Assembly: GCA_024235095.1 (NCBI GenBank)
Contig: JACKNC010000003.1
Coordinates: 186,001 to 250,000, forward strand
Direction of reading: 5' to 3'
Source of the DNA: Gammaproteobacteria bacterium
Lineage (GTDB): Bacteria; Pseudomonadota; Gammaproteobacteria; Competibacterales; Competibacteraceae
Length of the DNA stretch: 64,000 bases
The translations under genes were made by a program, and so were the position numbers. This document shows positions 6,549 through 16,100 of the stretch, piece by piece. Position 1 is the first letter of the stretch. Each line of letters begins with the position of its first letter. Under the pieces are notes generated by a model. It was not told the origin of the DNA, did no database searches, and saw only the letters and a list, made by a program, of their open reading frames with translations.

Positions 6549-9500
6549 TTATTCATCTCCCAGCTCAGCAGCCAGCAGCGCCGATAAAGCGGCGGCATCC
6601 AGTCCAGCCAGATCCGCTTCGGTTTCGGGAGCAGGCGCGGTTGGGAACAGGTCAGTTAAAGCGCCCTTCGCCAGGAATGTAGCCAGCGCACCGACGCTCG
6701 GCTGATCGAACAATAAAGTCGCCGTCAACTTGACGCCGACCTGCGCGGCCAGCGCGTTGCGCATTTCCACCGCCATCAACGAGTCGAGGCCCAGATCGCG
6801 CAGCGGACGTTCATCCGTAATGGTATTCGCATCGTCCAGGCGCATGATTCGGGCGGCTTGCGCACGAATCGCATCCAGCAAAACCTCCATCCGGTGCGAC
6901 AGGGGCGTAGCAGCCAGCTGCTCGTGCAAAGTAGCTGATTCCTGGAGAGTGAAGGGGCCTGTCTCCTCTCGCCCGGTGGGAGAAGGGCTGGGTGTGAAGA
7001 TTGGCGCTCCACCCAACGGAAAGCGTTGGCGATAAACCACCCAGTCAGCGTCCACAATCGCAATTTGCGTCGCTTTCTGGCTCATCACCCAGGCGAGCGC
7101 CGCCAACGCTTGATCGGGCGCCATGTGGATTAATCCGGTGCGTTCCACACGCGCTTCCAGATCATCGCGCACCGCCGCCCCCACTTCCGCCCAAGCGCCC
7201 CAGTCAATCGCCAGCGCAGGTAAATGAGCCGAACGCCGTGCATGAGCCAGTGCGTCAACGAAGCTATTGGCGGCGGCGTGATTGCTTTGTCCAGCGGGTC
7301 CCAGCAATCCGGCGGCAGATGAGAACAATACGAAATGCTCCAGATCAAGATGAGCGGTCAGTTCATGCAAATGCCAGGAGCCGAACACTTTGGCCGCCAG
7401 CACCCGCTCGAACTTCTCCCAGCTTTGGCCGGCTAGATTGGCGTCGGCCAGCGCCCCGGCGGCATGAATCACGCCTTTCAACGGAGCCGTCTCTTGCGCA
7501 GTAGCGATCAGCGCCTGAACCTGAGAACGATCCGCCACGTTACAGCGGACAGGAATGATGTTGACGCCCTGACCACGCAAGGCGTCCAGTACGGTTTCGG
7601 CTTCCGGCGCAGGCGGGTTGCGACCGGCGAGGATCAGCGTCTGTGCTCCTCGTTCGACCAGCCAAGCCGCAACTTTAAGACCCAGTCCGCCAAAAGCGCC
7701 GGTGACCAGATAACTGGCGGCGGGATCGAAACGCAACGGCGGAGCGAGCATGGCTGGACGACCGATCAATTGCGGTTTCCGGCGGATGCCGCCGCGCCAG
7801 GCAATTTCGCGTTCACGCTCGAGGGTCAATTCACTGGCCAGCGCAGCGGTTTGATCGGTCACAGAACCGGCGGAATCAAGATCAATCAGGCGGGTATGGA
7901 ATTCAGGCCGCTCGCTCATCAATGCGCGACCAAAGCCCAGCAAGGTCGCTTGCGCTACATGGACCGCGTCACCTACCGCCTGAGCGCCCATAGTAACTAA
8001 GGTCAATCGTAGTGACTCGGTCCGATTGATCAGCGTTTGGGTCAGCGCCAGCGCTGGAGCCAACACGGCGTTCTGCTGCAAGGGATCAGTGGCGGCGACC
8101 GCGCCCAGATAGACCACGTCGCTGATATTCGCCAATAACTCATCGGGTTGTTCTGGAAGCGCTTCAATACACGCACATGAATCTCCAGTCGCCGTCAGCG
8201 CTTGAAACAGCGGCGCAGTCAGCTCGTCCGGGCTGCCGACCAGCAACCAATGGCGTTGTACCTTGCGCTGCGCCAGAATCACGCATTGCTGCGACAGGCC
8301 ACCCTGATCCGGCTCGCCCGGCGTGAGAATGGAAACTTTTTCAAACCCACAGCGCGGCAGCAGTTCCCGCCACTGGTGTTGATACAACAGGGCATAGTCG
8401 CGCAATGCCGTGTCGGTAAAATTCCACATGCCGTCAGTCAGGCCAAAAGTCAAATCTCCCCAGTTTAGGCGTCCGGTATTTTCGATCAGCAACAGCAGGC
8501 CACCGGGCGCCAGCAATTCATGGACATGGTTCAGGGTGCGCGCCAGATCGGGCGTCGCGTGCAATACATTGGCGGCGACCACCACATCCCAGACACCAGC
8601 GGCGATTCCCTGTCCTTCCGGTGGACGAGCGATATCGAGTACGGCGTAATCCAGACCGGCTCCGGCAAATTTGTCCTGCGCCCGAGCGACCAGTCCCGCG
8701 CCTAAATCGGTGAACAGGTAACGACTACCTGGAGGCAGATGTGGTAACAGATGCGCAGTTGTCGCCCCGGAACCGCCGCCGATTTCCAGAAAAGTCAGAG
8801 GCCGGGCGCGTGGTAAGCGAGCGATCGCCAAGCCAGCCAGGCGCTGCACGGCCTGTGAAAATGGAGAGTGCTCGTACAGCCGCTCGGCCAAGCGAATATC
8901 GCCGCCGGGGAACAACAATTCCAGCGGATCGACTCGTCCGGTCAGCACTTGACTCAACTGCCCGCCGCAACGACGCAGCAAGGTGAATTCCGCTTCCGCT
9001 TCAGGGTAGCGTGCTAATGCCTCGGCGGCGCGAGCATCCAGATCGCCGGTATCCGGCAGTTCACGCAGACCCGCCGCCTTCATCACCGTGACCAACCGGT
9101 CGCGTAATCGGCGGAAGGGCGGCGCAATTTCGACCTTGGCGGCGGCGTCCACATCGGTACAGCCCAGCGTGCGGAAAGCAGCGACCGTATAGTCGAGACT
9201 CAATCGGTCAGCCGTTGCGCCGGTTGCTGCGAACGGCTGCAAAGCGACCTGTTCTCGTTTGACGTCGGGAGTGAGGCTATCAGCGATAACCGAGGGATCC
9301 GACAGGGGTTCGGGGTTCGGCAGGGTGAGCCAGTCGATGCTATAGAGCCATTGTTGCCATGGGGAAATCCCCCCCAACCCCCCTTTTTCAAAGGGGGGAG
9401 TAATGCCTCTCTTTTCAAAGGGGGGAGTAACGCCCGTTCTAACCCCCCTTTGAAAAAGGGGGGTGGCGAAGCCGGGGGGATTTTGAGATCGCTGGGCGTT

Positions 9501-12500
9501 GCGTAACAGCCCTTCATTCGTTTCCCGCAGTACGGTTTCCTGCTCATGTGGCGCAGGTTGCGCGGTCAACAGCAGGTAGCGCATGAGGTCAGCGCGCAAG
9601 GCTCTGCCGATGTTAGCGTTCGACAGCAGGTGTCGACAGGTCAGTTCGCTTAAACCAAAACGGGCGGCCAGTGCGGCGACGTTCGTTTCGATGTTTGGAT
9701 CTTCGAGCCAGTTGGCGATTTCAAGGCTGGTGTCCACCGCTCGGGTGAGCCGCAAGCGCCGGTTGCTGAACAATGCCGCCCACTGGGGAAAGTCTGGCGT
9801 GAAAGAGTGCGTTTCTGGGTTAGCGATAGGATCAGCGGTTGCTACAAAGTCGGCGATGACCAGTAGCCCGCCCGGCGCCAGATGAGCGGCGATATTGTCG
9901 AACAGAGCCTCTTTGTCAGCGATCAGGCCGGTGACCTCGAAGCCGAAGATCAGATCGAATACCCCAGGAAAAGGAACGGCGCTGGAGTCGGCGCGGTGGA
10001 CTTGAACCCGGTTTTGCAAACCCAGCCGGGCGATGCGCTTAGCTCCAACATCGACCTGTCCGGCAGACAGCGTATAGCCCCACAGTTCAAGATGTGGATG
10101 ATGCAGGGCCAGGCTGCATAAATCCGCCGCGTGACCACAGCCATAATCGAACACGCGCTTCATGCGGGAAAAGTCGATGCCTGTGAATAGACTGTCCTTG
10201 AGTTCCCGCTGACTGGCGCGGAACAGCGTGTGAGCGTCCGGATTTTCGTTCTTCTCGAACAGCGCTCGAACCCAGGAGAAACCGGGCAAGGGTTCCGGCA
10301 GGAAGCCGAAGGTTAGATGCGCTTCTGCATCCAAATCCGCAGTGCTGTCTGTTTCGTAAGTGCATGAAACAACCGTTAATTCGTCGTAGAAATCGTAGAC
10401 CAGGGCTGAACCTTGCGACGTGGAGCTGGCTTCTAGCCGGTTTAATGGACCAGAAACCTTAACCCTTTGCTGTGGCGTATCCAGCCAATAGCGCCGATGC
10501 TGAAAAGGATAGGTTGGCGCGGTTGCCCAACCTGGCTGGGTTTCAGCGAACACGCCCGTCCAATCGACCGCTGCGCCAGTGCAATAAACCCCCGCCAAGG
10601 TCTCGGCAAGACAGACATCATCTGCAACCCCACGCCGCAGCGAGGTTAGCCAATGACCATCGTCCAACGCTGCTTTACCCAATGCGGTCAATACCGCTTG
10701 TGGCCCGATTTCCAGAAAAGCGTCGCAACCCAGGGCTTTCAAGGTTTCAAGACCCTGCATGAAACGCACGGGTTGACGCGCGTGTTCACGCCAGTAACCC
10801 GCGTCAAAGATCTCACGCGGCGTTCCCGTCAGGTTGGAAACCAGCGGCAGGTGAGCGCGGCGCACGCCATACCGGCGGGCCGCCTGTTCCAGTCCCGGCA
10901 GCGCGGGTTCCAGCAATGCAGAATGAAAGGCGTGGGAAACCGCTAAGGGGCGACTGTCGATATTGTGTTCGTCTAACTGTCTGGCCAGTCGGTCGAGCGC
11001 CGCCAGATCACCGGACACAACGGTATTAGCGGGACCGTTGAATCCTGCCAGATCGAGAACGCCATCTGTGACCGACAGCAGAGATTCTACCGCTTGAACC
11101 GGCGCAAAGACCGCCAACATGCCGCCGCCCGCTGGCAACGATTGCATCAACCGCCCCCGTTCCGCGATCAGGGCCAACACTTCTTCCGGGGTAAACACGC
11201 CCGCTACGACGGCGGCGGCATATTCACCGACGCTATGGCCCATGACCGCAACCGGAGTGATGCCCCAGGAACGCCAAAGATCCACCAAGGCCAGTTCCAC
11301 GGCCACCACCAGCGGTTGGGCAAGACCGGTGGCGTCAATCGACGCATCGCCAAACAGCAGATCAAGCGCCGAACCGCCCAGCAGGTCGTCAAGAATGCGG
11401 GCATAGCGGTCCAGCGCGGCGCGGAAGACCGGGAAACATTCATAAGCACGACGCGCCATACCGGGATATTGCGATCCCTGACCGGTGAACAGGAAGGCGA
11501 TGCGCGGCGCCCTTTGCACCTCAACCGGGGTAGCGCGGCGCAATGCAGCAGCAGCGGAGCGCGCATCGGATGCCGTAACCGCCAGGCGATGCGCGAAGTG
11601 GTTTCGGCCCGCGCCAGCGGTGTGAGCAATCGCGGGGAATGGTTCAGAAGTTTCCTTCAGCCAGTCCGCCCAACGCGCGGCAAGTTCGGCCAGCGCCTGT
11701 GGATCGCACGCCGAGAGCGGCAAAACTTGAACAGGCAAAGGTTCCCCTTGTGGGGGAGAGTCGGGGTGGGGGGTGAGAGGCGGCGCTTCCAACACCAGAT
11801 GCGCATTCGCGCCGCCAAAGCCAAAAGCGCTGACTCCGGCAATCCGTCGCCCATCCACGCCTTCCCAGGTCATTGGTTGTGTGGGAATCACCAGATGCGC
11901 GGGTTTCGGGTCGATCTCCGGGTTTAGCACCGTAAAGTTCAGATGCGGTGGAATCACGCCGCGCTCAACGCACAACACCGCTTTGATTAATCCAGCGACG
12001 CCCGCAGCGGCTTCCAGATGACCAAGGTTGGTTTTGACTGAACCCACGATCAGCGGCGTATCCCGTTCTGCGCCCAGTACGGCGGATAGCGCTTCGATTT
12101 CAATAGGGTCGCCCAACCGGGTGCCGGTGCCGTGGGCTTCCACGTAGGACACCTGACGCGGCGCAATGCCAGCGCGCTCCAGTGCGGCGCGGACGACTGC
12201 TTCCTGGGCTGGACCGTTGGGCGCGGTCAGGCTGTTGGACCGGCCATCCTGATTAACCGCTGAACCGTGGATGACCGCCAGGATGCGGTTGCCATCCGCC
12301 AACGCATCCGGCAGGCGCTTCAGCAGGACCAGACCGCATCCCTCGCCATGACCAAAGCCGTCGGCGGCAGCATCGAACGCCTTGCAGCGACCATCGGGCG
12401 CAGTCGCGCCGAGTTTGGTGCTGGCCACCAGCGCCTCGGGCGCTAACAGCAAATGAACACCACCTGCCAGGGCCAGCGCGCACTCACCGGTTTGCAGACT

Positions 12501-13172
12501 GCGCACCGCCAGATGCACTGCGACCAGCGACGAAGAGCAGGCAGTGTCAACGGCCAGACTCGGCCCTTTCAAATCCAGCAAATAGGACAGGCGACCTGCA
12601 GCGATGCTGGTGTGATTGCCCGAAGCCGACCAGCCGTCGATAATTTCGGGAGCAGGCGAGCCGCGCCCGGTCAGCGCGTAGTTATTGTTGTACAGCCCGA
12701 TAAAAACGCCACAATTCGCGCCTTTCAACCGATCAGGAGCGAGCGCCGCGTTCTCCAACGTCTCCCAGGCAACTTCCAGCAACAGGCGTTGTTGCGGGTC
12801 CATGCTGGTGGCTTCGCGCGGGGCGATGCCGAAAAAACCGGCGTCAAACCGGTCAATCCCTCCGGTGAGAAATCCGGCGCGCTGCATATTCATCTTGCCG
12901 GGCGCATCACGGTCGGGATCGTACCAGTCCGCGCTATTCCAGCGATCCGGCGGCGTTTCGACAATGCCGGAGCGGCCTTCTATCAACAAGCGCCAAAACG
13001 CCTCAGGTCCATTGACTCGTCCATTAACTCCCCCTGGAAACCGGCAACCGAGGCCAATCACGGCAATCGGCGTCGGAGCCTCGGCGCGAGCCAGGCGCGT
13101 TTTTAGATCCTCAATAGTCAGAATGGCGCGTTTGAGCGGACTTAATTCATCAACGTCAGAAGAGGTGGTCAT
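6549..13172 (-). CDS. type I PKS, module 5 (KS-AT-MT-MT-KR-ACP)
   Basis: 2207 aa, last of three PKS genes; its ATG overlaps the preceding stop (ATGA). Domains by residue: N-terminal coiled coil for docking 10-31; KS 35-463 with C212, H347 and H385; AT 485-900 with S647 in GHSVGE and HAFH at 747-750, the malonyl-CoA-type motif; first methyltransferase about 925-1205 (FDYGCG at 1008); second methyltransferase about 1320-1637 (LEIGGGSGA at 1462); KR 1640-2050; ACP about 2090-2168 with S2131 in LGLDSL. The KR cofactor loop is YLVTGAFGGLG (1821), but the usual catalytic Tyr is His1965 (SNHAAAN), so reduction is doubtful. No thioesterase or reductase follows the ACP, so release must be in trans. 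In-frame repeats sit at residues 466-477, 1234-1269 and 2058-2070, all in linkers. Confidence 0.95.
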   Translation of the reverse strand: MTTSSDVDELSPLKRAILTIEDLKTRLARAEAPTPIAVIGLGCRFPGGVNGRVNGPEAFWRLLIEGRSGIVETPPDRWNSADWYDPDRDAPGKMNMQRAGFLTGGIDRFDAGFFGIAPREATSMDPQQRLLLEVAWETLENAALAPDRLKGANCGVFIGLYNNNYALTGRGSPAPEIIDGWSASGNHTSIAAGRLSYLLDLKGPSLAVDTACSSSLVAVHLAVRSLQTGECALALAGGVHLLLAPEALVASTKLGATAPDGRCKAFDAAADGFGHGEGCGLVLLKRLPDALADGNRILAVIHGSAVNQDGRSNSLTAPNGPAQEAVVRAALERAGIAPRQVSYVEAHGTGTRLGDPIEIEALSAVLGAERDTPLIVGSVKTNLGHLEAAAGVAGLIKAVLCVERGVIPPHLNFTVLNPEIDPKPAHLVIPTQPMTWEGVDGRRIAGVSAFGFGGANAHLVLEAPPLTPHPDSPPQGEPLPVQVLPLSACDPQALAELAARWADWLKETSEPFPAIAHTAGAGRNHFAHRLAVTASDARSAAAALRRATPVEVQRAPRIAFLFTGQGSQYPGMARRAYECFPVFRAALDRYARILDDLLGGSALDLLFGDASIDATGLAQPLVVAVELALVDLWRSWGITPVAVMGHSVGEYAAAVVAGVFTPEEVLALIAERGRLMQSLPAGGGMLAVFAPVQAVESLLSVTDGVLDLAGFNGPANTVVSGDLAALDRLARQLDEHNIDSRPLAVSHAFHSALLEPALPGLEQAARRYGVRRAHLPLVSNLTGTPREIFDAGYWREHARQPVRFMQGLETLKALGCDAFLEIGPQAVLTALGKAALDDGHWLTSLRRGVADDVCLAETLAGVYCTGAAVDWTGVFAETQPGWATAPTYPFQHRRYWLDTPQQRVKVSGPLNRLEASSTSQGSALVYDFYDELTVVSCTYETDSTADLDAEAHLTFGFLPEPLPGFSWVRALFEKNENPDAHTLFRASQRELKDSLFTGIDFSRMKRVFDYGCGHAADLCSLALHHPHLELWGYTLSAGQVDVGAKRIARLGLQNRVQVHRADSSAVPFPGVFDLIFGFEVTGLIADKEALFDNIAAHLAPGGLLVIADFVATADPIANPETHSFTPDFPQWAALFSNRRLRLTRAVDTSLEIANWLEDPNIETNVAALAARFGLSELTCRHLLSNANIGRALRADLMRYLLLTAQPAPHEQETVLRETNEGLLRNAQRSQNPPGFATPLFQRGVRTGVTPPFEKRGITPPFEKGGLGGISPWQQWLYSIDWLTLPNPEPLSDPSVIADSLTPDVKREQVALQPFAATGATADRLSLDYTVAAFRTLGCTDVDAAAKVEIAPPFRRLRDRLVTVMKAAGLRELPDTGDLDARAAEALARYPEAEAEFTLLRRCGGQLSQVLTGRVDPLELLFPGGDIRLAERLYEHSPFSQAVQRLAGLAIARLPRARPLTFLEIGGGSGATTAHLLPHLPPGSRYLFTDLGAGLVARAQDKFAGAGLDYAVLDIARPPEGQGIAAGVWDVVVAANVLHATPDLARTLNHVHELLAPGGLLLLIENTGRLNWGDLTFGLTDGMWNFTDTALRDYALLYQHQWRELLPRCGFEKVSILTPGEPDQGGLSQQCVILAQRKVQRHWLLVGSPDELTAPLFQALTATGDSCACIEALPEQPDELLANISDVVYLGAVAATDPLQQNAVLAPALALTQTLINRTESLRLTLVTMGAQAVGDAVHVAQATLLGFGRALMSERPEFHTRLIDLDSAGSVTDQTAALASELTLEREREIAWRGGIRRKPQLIGRPAMLAPPLRFDPAASYLVTGAFGGLGLKVAAWLVERGAQTLILAGRNPPAPEAETVLDALRGQGVNIIPVRCNVADRSQVQALIATAQETAPLKGVIHAAGALADANLAGQSWEKFERVLAAKVFGSWHLHELTAHLDLEHFVLFSSAAGLLGPAGQSNHAAANSFVDALAHARRSAHLPALAIDWGAWAEVGAAVRDDLEARVERTGLIHMAPDQALAALAWVMSQKATQIAIVDADWVVYRQRFPLGGAPIFTPSPSPTGREETGPFTLQESATLHEQLAATPLSHRMEVLLDAIRAQAARIMRLDDANTITDERPLRDLGLDSLMAVEMRNALAAQVGVKLTATLLFDQPSVGALATFLAKGALTDLFPTAPAPETEADLAGLDAAALSALLAAELGDE
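6955..6998. repeat. type 2 palindromic repeat (KR-ACP linker)
   Basis: CCTCTCGCCCGGTGGGAGAAGG-type sequence, a diverged relative of the repeat at 15023-15066. Read in frame on the minus strand it gives TPSPSPTGRE between the KR and ACP of module 5. Confidence 0.6.
9364..9487. repeat. type 1 palindromic repeats, three units (MT-MT linker)
   Basis: Units of the form CCCCCCTTTTTCAAAGGGGGG at about 9365-9402, 9410-9430 (partial) and 9440-9486, with the conserved flank GGGGGGATTTT. They are translated in frame as TPLFQRGV, TPPFEKRG and TPPFEKGGLGG between the two methyltransferase domains. Confidence 0.9.
11744..11784. repeat. type 2 palindromic repeat, degenerate (KS-AT linker)
   Basis: Sequence around CCCCTTGTGGGGGAGAGTCGG, encoding LTPHPDSPPQGE in frame directly after the KS of module 5. 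Similar in layout to 15023-15066. Confidence 0.55.
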
Positions 13173-16100
13173 CGGCGAGATTTCGACTCAAGTTCGGCCA
13201 ACAGGCTAGTTAAATGGCTTTCCGCCTCTGATTCGGTCATGCGCTCGATCCGGGCGCGGTTCGCGGCAGGCGCTGGAGAAGCCGTGATCGAGCGTGCAGT
13301 GAGGAAGCGGACGATGGCGGCCACCGAGGGATGGTTAAAGGCGAGCGTGGCCGGAACGGGGGTGCCCAGTCGCCCGGACAATCGGTTGCGTAAGGTAATC
13401 GCCGCCAGCGAGTTCAGGCCCAGTTCGCCAAAAGGCCGATCCAGTGCCGGGTCCGTCACAGTCAGGCCCAACACCTCGGCTACAGACTCACGCACCAGGG
13501 TTTCCAGTGAGTGGCGAGTGGCGAGTGGCGAGTGGCGAGTGGCGTCGGTTGCTGGAACCAGCTCCGCATAGAGTTCCGCGCCGGAACCTTCTTCTTGCGC
13601 CCAATGGGCCAACCGGGACCAGTCAGCCCGCGCTGCTATGGCTTCGCTCACTTCCGGCGCGGACAGCAACGCTTCCAAAGCAGCGAGGCCGGTTGTCGGA
13701 GAAAAAGGCATCAGACCGTGGGCTTGCCATTGAGCGGCCAATTCCTCACCTGCCGTTGCCGTCATGCCGGAACCTTCCCAAGTGCCCCACTGGATGCTCA
13801 AAGCAGGCAAATCCTGACGCCGTCGCCAGCGGGCCAAGGCGTCCAGCGCAGCGTTGGCTGCGGCATAAGCGCCGGTTCCCGCCAAACCGCATAGGGCGGT
13901 AATAGAAGAAAACAGGACGAAAACATCAAGCGGTCGATCTTTAGTCGCCTGATGCAATACCAGCGCGCCTTCCGCCTTAGCGCGCAACGCCTGAGCAAAT
14001 CCCGGCCAGTCCTGACGGAACAGCAATTGATCGGCAGTCACACCGGCAACATGGAATACACCGGCCAGCGGCAGACCTTCGGCATCCAGATCAGCAAGCA
14101 TCTTCACCAGGGCATCGGCGTTTGCCACGTCCGCCGCCACGGTTCTAATTTGCGCCCCTTGCGCTTCCCAGGCAGCGCGTTCCGGGCATTCGCGAACAGT
14201 GCGGCCCATCAGCGACAAATGCCGTGCGCCATGCGCGATTAGCCATCCCGCCACTTGTCGTCCAATGCCGCCCATGCCGCCGGTGATCAGATAAACGGCG
14301 TCAGGCCGGGCTACAAACGGGCTGCACTTGACCGTTAAGAGTTTCAGACGCGGGATTAGCCGCCCGTTTGGCGTATGACGCACCCATTCTTCGTGATCCT
14401 CGGACGCCAGTTCTGCCGCGAGAACCGCCGCTGGATCGGCCAGCCGTGGATCGAGATCAATCCGCCGGCAATTCAATTCGGGATGCTCTAGCGCAATGGT
14501 TCGGCCCAGCGCCAGTGCCATAGCTGGGGTCAGTCCATCATCCCAGCCGCCTTCGGTGACGATTCGCAACTGTCGGGTTTTCTGCTCCGCCACGCTTTGA
14601 ACCAGGCGCAACAAACCACCCAACATCTGGGCTTCCCGCTCGCGCAACGTCGTCAAGTCTGGCTCTGGCCCACCGCCCACCAGATAAAGCAGCCGCGCTT
14701 CAGGATCGTCCGATAGCTGTTCTGTTGTAGCAATCGTTGCGGTGAATCCGGCCTGGGTCAGTCCTGGCGCCAGCCGGCGGGCCAATGCTTCATCACCCAA
14801 TAACAGCAAGCGTCCAGAGGCGCGGCGCAGCTCACCTATTGGAGCAGGACGCCAATCCAGTTGATGAAGTAAATCATCTCCCCCCTTTAACAAAGGGGGG
14901 TGGGGGGGGATTTTGGCCTTTTCCAAAGGGGGGAGTTGGCCGCTTCGGTCGTCATCCGGCCAAAAGCGGCGGCGCTGAAAGGGCGGTGACAGAGGACGCG
15001 ATTTGCGCACAGATCGTATTGAACTCCCCTCTCCCTTTGAGGGAGAGGGGTTGGGGGTGAGGGGGGCAACAATCAGATGCGCGCTGGCCCCGCTCATGCC
15101 AAAGGCGCTGACGCCGGCGAATGCAGTATCTTCCGGCCAAGGCGTTGGCGTTGTCACCAGTTCCAATTGCAATTCAATGGGATCGATATCCGGATTCAGC
15201 CGTTCCACATGCAAAGTCGGCGGAATGCGGCGGCGCTGCATCGCCAGAATGACTTTGATCAGTCCAGCCATCCCCGAGGCTGCCTCCAGGTGACCGAGAT
15301 TGGGTTTAACCGCGCCGATGCGCAAGGGATGGGCGCGCTGGACGCCATAGACTGCGCCTAAAGCCTGCGCTTCAATCGCATCACCCAAGCGGGTGCCAGT
15401 CGCATGGGCTTCCACATAGCCGACCGCCGCCGGTTCAATCCCGGCTTCCGCCAGCGCCTGACGCAGCACCGCTTCCTGTGCGGGACCGTGTGGAGCGCTT
15501 AACCCATTGCCGTGTCCATCTTGACCGATGGCGCTTCCCGGAATCACGGCCCACGGTTCATCATCTGCCGCTACCACATCGGAAAGTCGTTTCAACACCA
15601 GAACCCCGCCGCCTTCGCCGCGCACGAAACCATCGGCCCCAGCGTCAAAGGAACGGCAACGACCGGTAGCGGAGAACAATCCGCTTTGTTGCACGGCCAG
15701 CGACACCAGCGGCGACAGCACCAAATTAACCGCCGCAACCAAAGCGGTGTCGCATTCCCGTCGGCGCAGCGCCTGGCAAGCGAGATGCATGGCGGTTAAA
15801 GCGGATGCGCAGGCAGCGTCCACCACCAGGCTCGGTCCGCGCAGATCCAGCAAGTAGGAGAGACGCCCCGGCATCAAACTGTGGAAACTGCCGCTAATGA
15901 CCTGCCCGTTGAGCCGTTGGGGATCGTTCAGCAACCACCAGGCGTAGTCGCTATTTTGCGCGCCCAGGGCCAGATAGACGCCGGTACGGGTTCCCGCCAG
16001 CGTCTCTTTGGTCAGACCGGCATCGGCCAGCGCTTCCCAAGCCAATTCCAGCAACAGCCGTTGATGAGGGTCCATGGCCAGTGCTTCGGCATCGGACAAA

